Source: CADEDV01 sp964412375
GTDB taxonomy: Bacteria; Bacteroidota; Bacteroidia; Chitinophagales; Chitinophagaceae
NCBI GenBank assembly: GCA_964412375.1
Contig: CAYPOD010000008.1
Location: forward strand, 1-64,000
Direction of reading: 5' to 3'
DNA: 64,000 nucleotides
Under the pieces are notes generated by a model. That model saw only the letters and a program-made list of their open reading frames with translations. It had not been told where the DNA came from and did no database searches. Made by a program: the position numbers and the translations under genes. Below are positions 59,700-64,000 of the stretch, one piece after another (the stretch's first letter is position 1; each line of letters begins with the position of its first letter).

Positions 59700-61193
59700 T
59701 TATTCCACATTCCAGCTCATTTCTCCGCCTTTTTCATCTTTCAAAGTAATTCCCATGGCTGCCAGTTGATTCCTGATCTTGTCAGATGTAGCAAAATCTT
59801 TCCGGCTTTTGGCCTCTTTGCGGATTTCAATCAGCAGTTGCATCACACCCTGCAGTTTTTCATTATCAGCTTCACTCACCGCTTTGAGACCAAGAATATC
59901 TTCCACCCATATTTTCATTTTTGACTGAAGAAGTTCAAAAGTGGATCTTGATACAGAAGCTGCGGGAATGATTTTATCTTTTATGGAATTGATCACCGGG
60001 GCCAGCTCAAACATATTGGCCAGCACTTTGGCTGTGCTGAAGTCATCATTCATGAATTCATCAAACTCAGCCAAGAGCTTTGTGCAGCGGGTTTCGAGTT
60101 CATTATCTAAACTATTTTCTTGCGGCTCATAGCTCATGACCCGCAGCTTTTCATACGCCTCCCACAGCCGCTTCAATCCCTTTTCTGATGCAAGCAGTGC
60201 TTCATTGCTGAAATCAAGGGTGCTGCGGTAATGTGTTTGCAAAATGAAGAACCGGATCACCATCGGGTGAAAAGCTTTTTCCAGCAAAGGATGGTTACCG
60301 CTGAAAAGTTCTGTCAGCTTAATAACATTGTTATAGCTCTTGCCCATCTTGCGGCCGTTGATGGTGATCATGTTATTGTGTATCCAGTAACGCACCGGCG
60401 CTGAGTGGTTGCAGATAGTGCTTTGCGCTATTTCACTTTCATGATGCGGGAAAAGAAGATCCATACCACCACCATGAATATCGAATTGTGCACCGAGATA
60501 TTTGGTGGCCATTGCCGAGCATTCAATATGCCAGCCGGGAAAACCCACACCCCAGGGACTTTGCCAGCGCATAATATGTTCCGGGGCTGCATTTTTCCAC
60601 AGGGCAAAATCGGCTCGGTCTCTTTTTTCTTCCTGTCCTTCGAGTTCTCTTGTGGTTTCCAGCAGGTCATCTATCACCCGGCCGCTGAGTTTGCCATATT
60701 CATGCGAGGCTGCATATTTTTTTACATCAAAATACACCGAGCCATTCACCACATAGGCATAACCGGCATCAATGATCTTTTTGATCATTTCAATTTGTTC
60801 TACGATATGCCCTGTTGCAGTAGGCTCAATGGAAGGCTTTAAGGTATTGAACTGGTCCATGGCCCAATGAAAAAGGTTGGTATATTTCTGCACCAGTTCC
60901 ATCGGCTCCAGTTTTTCCAGCACTGCTTTTTTGGAAATTTTATCTTCCGCCTCTCTTCCTTCTTCTTCAAAATGCCCCGCATCGGTGATATTACGAACAT
61001 ACCTCACTTTATAGCCCAAATGCTGCAGGTAGCGATAGATAACATCAAAAGTGATATACGGTCTGGCATGACCGAGATGGCTTTCACCGCTTACGGTGGG
61101 TCCGCATACATACATGCCCACATGTCCTGCTGTGAGGGGAGTAAACACTTCTTTCTGGCGGCTGTAAGAATTATACACTTTCAGTTCACTCAT
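59700..61193 (-). CDS. cysS: Cysteinyl-tRNA synthetase
   Basis: 497 residues, class I synthetase. The HIGH motif appears as HLGH at 39-42 in GPTVSGESHLGHARPY, preceded by the zinc ligand Cys30; further zinc ligands lie in WHIECSAM and HHESE. The KMSKS motif appears as KMGKS. A C-terminal helical domain completes the enzyme. In a variable region before the helical domain the DNA carries a word repeat (60119-60147) that encodes about ten residues. It charges tRNA-Cys in the cytoplasm. Confidence 0.95.
   Translation of the reverse strand: MSELKVYNSYSRQKEVFTPLTAGHVGMYVCGPTVSGESHLGHARPYITFDVIYRYLQHLGYKVRYVRNITDAGHFEEEGREAEDKISKKAVLEKLEPMELVQKYTNLFHWAMDQFNTLKPSIEPTATGHIVEQIEMIKKIIDAGYAYVVNGSVYFDVKKYAASHEYGKLSGRVIDDLLETTRELEGQEEKRDRADFALWKNAAPEHIMRWQSPWGVGFPGWHIECSAMATKYLGAQFDIHGGGMDLLFPHHESEIAQSTICNHSAPVRYWIHNNMITINGRKMGKSYNNVIKLTELFSGNHPLLEKAFHPMVIRFFILQTHYRSTLDFSNEALLASEKGLKRLWEAYEKLRVMSYEPQENSLDNELETRCTKLLAEFDEFMNDDFSTAKVLANMFELAPVINSIKDKIIPAASVSRSTFELLQSKMKIWVEDILGLKAVSEADNEKLQGVMQLLIEIRKEAKSRKDFATSDKIRNQLAAMGITLKDEKGGEMSWNVE
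60119..60147 (-). repeat. Word repeat embedded in cysS
   Basis: On the coding strand it begins GCTGCGGGTCATGAGCTATG and matches the actC-actD spacer repeat at 24 of 29 positions. It can fold as GCGG-TCAT/ATGA-CCGC. It is read as part of KLRVMSYEPQE, at a position that varies between CysRS enzymes. Confidence 0.6.
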
Positions 61194-61260
61194 AAATGCA
61201 AATAACTTTTCACTGATGCCGGCAAAAATAGGATTTATCCTGCCGGTAATGATTTTTAAA

Positions 61261-62391
61261 CTAATGGGAAACAGGCTTTTTCGGTTCCAGGTCGGCCACC
61301 AGCATATAGTGGTCAGAACTTTTGCTCACAATGCGCTTAAACTGCCGGACTTTGAATGCCCTGTCGGCAAGAATATAGTCAATTCGCAGTGTTGGGGAAA
61401 GCGCTGAATAAGTACGGCCCATTCCCAATCCTTTTTTCAGAAAAGCATCCTGCATATTTCCTTTCACCGTTCTGTAGGCGTACGAGTTTGGCACATCATT
61501 CAGGTCGGCGCAAAAGATAACCGGGTGCGGACTGTCTTCCAGCACCTGTTCTATCAGGTCGGCCTGGATGCTGCGGTGCGTGATGCCTCTTTTCAGTTTT
61601 GAAAAAATAGTTCTTGAGTTGGACATAACACCATACTCCACGTCTTTGATCTTTCGGATGCGTTCATAATCATCTTTATCAAATTGCAGCGATTGCAGGT
61701 GGGTGGTGTACACACGGATCGTATCTTCTCCAATTTTAATATCGGCATGCATCAGTGCATCAGGCAAGGTAGGCCGGGGGTAGCGGATCATGCCGCTGTC
61801 AATGATCGGGAAACGGGAAAAAATAATGCTCCCGGTAAAATGATTGTCACCGTCTTCATCATGTGAATAATACCAGTAGGGATAATTCATTTGCCTGCTG
61901 ATGCGGTCAATATTCTGGTAATAAGTGGAATCGAAAGAATGGAAAAACTCCTGGAAGCAAAGAATATCTGCATCCTGTGCCCGGATCTGTTCCATCATTT
62001 GAAGCCGTGCCTGGCTGCCGGGGTTGTTGTTGCGCTTCATTTCGATAAAGCGGGCCACATTCCAGGTGAGCACCCGGATGCTGCCCCGGTCTTTATTTTG
62101 CTGAAATGTTTTCCTGAAATTGAAAGCAAGAAAACTGGTGATGCCGTTGATGCCAAACAACAAGGCTACTGCAGAAATCAGTGCATAGCGACGTTTTAAA
62201 AATAGCCAGGCTATGAGATAGCCGGTGACAACCAGCAGCAGGAACGGGAATGCAAGCCCCAAAAAAGAAATGAACCACCAGGTTTGCGGGTGCAGGTAAG
62301 GCGAAAGACAGGCCAGCAAGAAGAAAAAAACAGCAACGATGTTGGTATAGATCAGCACCCGCTTGGTAAAGAGTCGGAATTTTCTGGCCAT
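61261..62391 (-). CDS. Endonuclease/exonuclease/phosphatase (EEP) family membrane protein
   Basis: 376 residues. Three N-terminal membrane helices (to about residue 95) precede an EEP domain with RVLTWNVARF, ILCFQEFF, the catalytic region FCADLNDVPNS, and the final His in KSSDHYMLVADLE. EEP enzymes cleave phosphodiesters of nucleic acids, lipids or inositol; the membrane anchor suggests a periplasmic domain and a lipid or extracellular substrate. A perfect 16-bp palindrome lies 9 bp upstream of the start. Confidence 0.86.
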   Translation of the reverse strand: MARKFRLFTKRVLIYTNIVAVFFFLLACLSPYLHPQTWWFISFLGLAFPFLLLVVTGYLIAWLFLKRRYALISAVALLFGINGITSFLAFNFRKTFQQNKDRGSIRVLTWNVARFIEMKRNNNPGSQARLQMMEQIRAQDADILCFQEFFHSFDSTYYQNIDRISRQMNYPYWYYSHDEDGDNHFTGSIIFSRFPIIDSGMIRYPRPTLPDALMHADIKIGEDTIRVYTTHLQSLQFDKDDYERIRKIKDVEYGVMSNSRTIFSKLKRGITHRSIQADLIEQVLEDSPHPVIFCADLNDVPNSYAYRTVKGNMQDAFLKKGLGMGRTYSALSPTLRIDYILADRAFKVRQFKRIVSKSSDHYMLVADLEPKKPVSH

Positions 62392-62399
62392 TGCTGCAA

Positions 62400-62415
62400 A
62401 TTACAAATTTGTAAT
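62400..62415. promoter_or_regulatory. Perfect 16-bp palindrome upstream of the EEP gene
   Basis: ATTACAAATTTGTAAT is a perfect palindrome in the 35-bp gap between the second rhomboid gene and the EEP gene. It could be an operator or a symmetric promoter element; no regulator is known. Confidence 0.4.
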
Positions 62416-62426
62416 GGCTTGCCGGT

Positions 62427-63359
62427 TTAAATGTCTTCCTTACTGGCTCTTTTCAGCAGGTCTTTTTCTTCTTCTGTAAGATGGTTGTATCCTTTTTGAC
62501 TGATCTTATCGAGTATGTCATCAATCCGTTGCTGGGTGACATGCGGAGTTTTTTTATAAGGAGCGGAAGCAGATTTATAAAACAATTCGTCTTTGATGCT
62601 CTTTCCTTTTTTTGGTTTGTCCGGGTTGAACAGGTTATTCACCCAGTCAAAGAAATTATTCATCCATTCGCTCCAGTCATAGCCGCGGCGCAGCAGCACA
62701 ATGAACAGGAAACCCATCAGGGCTCCGGCCAGGTGTGCAATATGACCACCGGTGTTGTTATAAGGAATGGTGGCCAGGTCAATGATAAGATAAACAGCCG
62801 TCAATATCCATAGCGGAATACCTCCATTAAGCATGGGCAACAGCCGGTAACCAGGCGAAATAATGGTGGTGGCCACAGCAACGGCCATCACACCACCGGA
62901 GGCGCCGAGCAATACCGTGAAAGCAGATTTGGCCTGCAGTCCCGGCATCAGGTTGTAGGCCAGCACAAATGCCAGGCCCCCGGCCAGGCCGCCGTAAATG
63001 AAAATAGGAACCACTTTGCGATGACCGGTCAGGTCCTGCAGGATGTAGCCAAAGACCCAAAGCCAGAGCATATTGCCGAGAATGTGAAAGACCCTGTCAT
63101 GGCTGAACATATGGGTCACAATTGTCCATGGTTTGGAAGCCAGCTCAGCGGGGTCGGCAGGCAGGGTGAACCAGTGCAGCACCTGCTCATTAAATAAAGC
63201 GATGGCCTGCCCGTCCTGCCGGTACATGAAATAATAAATGACCTTAATAAATGCCAGCGTCACAAATACGACAAGATTTACAATGATAAGCATTGTAAGG
63301 GCATTGTTGCTTTGCCCCAGGGATAGCCGTTGTTTGTATTGTTTTTCGGAGTAGGCCAT
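62427..63359 (-). CDS. Rhomboid family intramembrane serine protease
   Basis: 310 residues. Six or seven membrane helices, with the catalytic Ser in GASGGVMAV and the His in GGHIAHLAGALMG. The C-terminal part is cytoplasmic and ends with a DUF6576-like helical tail (TQQRIDDILDKISQKGY). It cleaves single-pass membrane proteins. The upstream neighbour is a second rhomboid. The start codon is 21 bp downstream of a TACATTTG box. Confidence 0.92.
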   Translation of the reverse strand: MAYSEKQYKQRLSLGQSNNALTMLIIVNLVVFVTLAFIKVIYYFMYRQDGQAIALFNEQVLHWFTLPADPAELASKPWTIVTHMFSHDRVFHILGNMLWLWVFGYILQDLTGHRKVVPIFIYGGLAGGLAFVLAYNLMPGLQAKSAFTVLLGASGGVMAVAVATTIISPGYRLLPMLNGGIPLWILTAVYLIIDLATIPYNNTGGHIAHLAGALMGFLFIVLLRRGYDWSEWMNNFFDWVNNLFNPDKPKKGKSIKDELFYKSASAPYKKTPHVTQQRIDDILDKISQKGYNHLTEEEKDLLKRASKEDI

Positions 63360-63379
63360 GACACACAGAATCTGTATTG

Positions 63380-63387
63380 CAAATGTA
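63380..63387 (-). promoter_or_regulatory. Putative promoter -7 box for the rhomboid gene
   Basis: TACATTTG on the minus strand, an exact TAnnTTTG match, leaves a leader of about 15 nt. It adjoins the left arm of the inverted repeat at 63390. Confidence 0.45.
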
Positions 63388-63389
63388 GG

Positions 63390-63517
63390 CTAAGAGTTAA
63401 AAGGAGAGAAGGAGTTAAAAGAGTTATTTACAAAGTTTTTCATATTTCCAGCCTGTTTAAACTTATAGGGTATTTCAGCTTTACTCTTTGCCTCTTTTAC
63501 TCCTTGTATTCTCTTAG
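63390..63517. repeat. Inverted-repeat element between the two rhomboid genes
   Basis: The left arm (63390-63426) starts CTAAGAGTTAAAAGGAGAG; the right arm (63481-63517) ends CTTGTATTCTCTTAG, its imperfect mirror. The arms are about 37 bp with several mismatches and a 54-bp centre without a frame. It fills nearly the whole intergenic gap. Confidence 0.55.
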
Positions 63518-63518
63518 T

Positions 63519-64000
63519 TTAATATAACGTCCGCCGGTTGGTTTTGTTCCAGTATAAAACCAATATGAAGCCAGTGATGGCGCCGCCCAGGTGGGCAAAA
63601 TGGGCGATCCTGTCACCGCCAATATACCCGAAGCCGCCAAGCAGGTCCATGGCAATATAGCCTAATACCATCCATTTTGCCTTGATGGGAACGGGAATGG
63701 GAATGATCATCAACGGAGTATTTGGAAACAGGTAGGCAAATGCAGCCATGATGCCCATGATGGCCCCGGACGCACCCACGGCAGGGGCGAGAAAACCTGC
63801 TTTGTCGAGCAGGTTGGCAAAAGCCTGTTTATTATCCGTGGCATAGGCAATTTGTAACTGCTGCACCAGGTCCGGGTCATAGCGGAGATGTTGCACCAGC
63901 AGGTGAAGTGCTGCTGCACCAATGCCGCAGGCAAGGTAAAAGATCAAAAATCTTTTGGGTCCCCAGACATTTTCCAATACCCGGCCAAACATCCACAACA
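63519..64000 (-). CDS. Rhomboid family protease, partial (N-terminus beyond the window)
   Basis: At least 159 residues, open at the window edge. Membrane helices with the catalytic Ser in GASGAIMGIMAAF and the His in FAHLGGAITGF are present. It lacks the long tail of its neighbour and ends shortly after the last helix (LYWNKTNRRTLY). Tandem rhomboids of different length are common in Bacteroidota. Its substrate is unknown. Confidence 0.88.
   Translation of the reverse strand, partial: LWMFGRVLENVWGPKRFLIFYLACGIGAAALHLLVQHLRYDPDLVQQLQIAYATDNKQAFANLLDKAGFLAPAVGASGAIMGIMAAFAYLFPNTPLMIIPIPVPIKAKWMVLGYIAMDLLGGFGYIGGDRIAHFAHLGGAITGFILVLYWNKTNRRTLY

Noticed and set aside
1..64000. tRNA, rRNA, CRISPR arrays, prophage or insertion-sequence transposase genes
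   Set aside because: Every gap above about 100 bp was read on both strands; no cloverleaf, regular spaced repeat array or transposase/integrase motif was seen. The repeats listed are not CRISPR-like because units are few and without spacers.

Overview
The window reads as chromosomal DNA of a Bacteroidota bacterium, most likely Chitinophagales/Chitinophagaceae. This is judged from family content (alternative complex III operon with a cytochrome-c-fused ActA, DUF6090, DUF3078, DUF5522, DUF6922/AbiEii and GxxExxY families, rhomboids with a C-terminal DUF6576-like tail) and from TAnnTTTG-type -7 promoter boxes. No database search was run. No tRNA, rRNA, CRISPR array, prophage or recognisable transposase was seen.

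Layout. 1-12.4 kb, plus strand: the end of a PDZ protein, an M16 zinc-peptidase pair, a GxxExxY gene broken by one amber codon and bracketed by inverted repeats, a fused E1 alpha/beta 2-oxoacid dehydrogenase, a DUF418 membrane protein, a secreted S9 peptidase, a serine-hydrolase lipoprotein, an AraC regulator, a cupin and a small dimeric-barrel-like protein. 12.4-29.9 kb, minus strand: a long run of mostly secreted hydrolases (beta-lactamase-like, two D-aminoacylase-like amidohydrolases, penicillin acylase, agmatine-deiminase-like lipoprotein), TPR proteins, two tandem DUF6090 membrane proteins, a di-haem cytochrome c and a second DUF418 protein. An AbiEii/DUF6922 toxin-antitoxin-like pair sits inside this run. 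30-34 kb: small membrane proteins, purN, TPR and conserved hypotheticals.

34.1-50.2 kb, plus strand: a complete aerobic terminal respiratory chain. ActA-ActF (alternative complex III, quinol:cytochrome c/oxidase oxidoreductase) leads directly into cytochrome c oxidase subunits II, I, III, III and IV, with haem farnesyltransferase (CtaB), SCO and DUF420 assembly factors. Electrons would pass from quinol through the Act haems to CuA of CoxB and the haem-copper centre of CtaD.

50.2-64 kb, minus strand: an ATL-type alkyltransferase-like protein, DUF5522, trmB, two DUF3078 paralogues, a lipoprotein, an amidohydrolase, a LytTR/LytS two-component pair with a fasciclin protein, cysS, an EEP-family phosphatase and two rhomboid proteases.

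The least ordinary signal is a set of short word-like or palindromic repeats. They fill several intercistronic gaps of the act/cox operon and also appear inside coding sequence: in the linker of the fused E1, in a variable part of cysS, at the end of an NTF2-like protein and after the S9 signal peptide. A longer inverted-repeat element brackets the GxxExxY pseudogene and occurs again as a roughly 100-bp gene-less copy 48 kb away. A second notable signal is a 9-12-9 direct repeat upstream of the fasciclin gene, the geometry expected for the LytTR regulator encoded just downstream.
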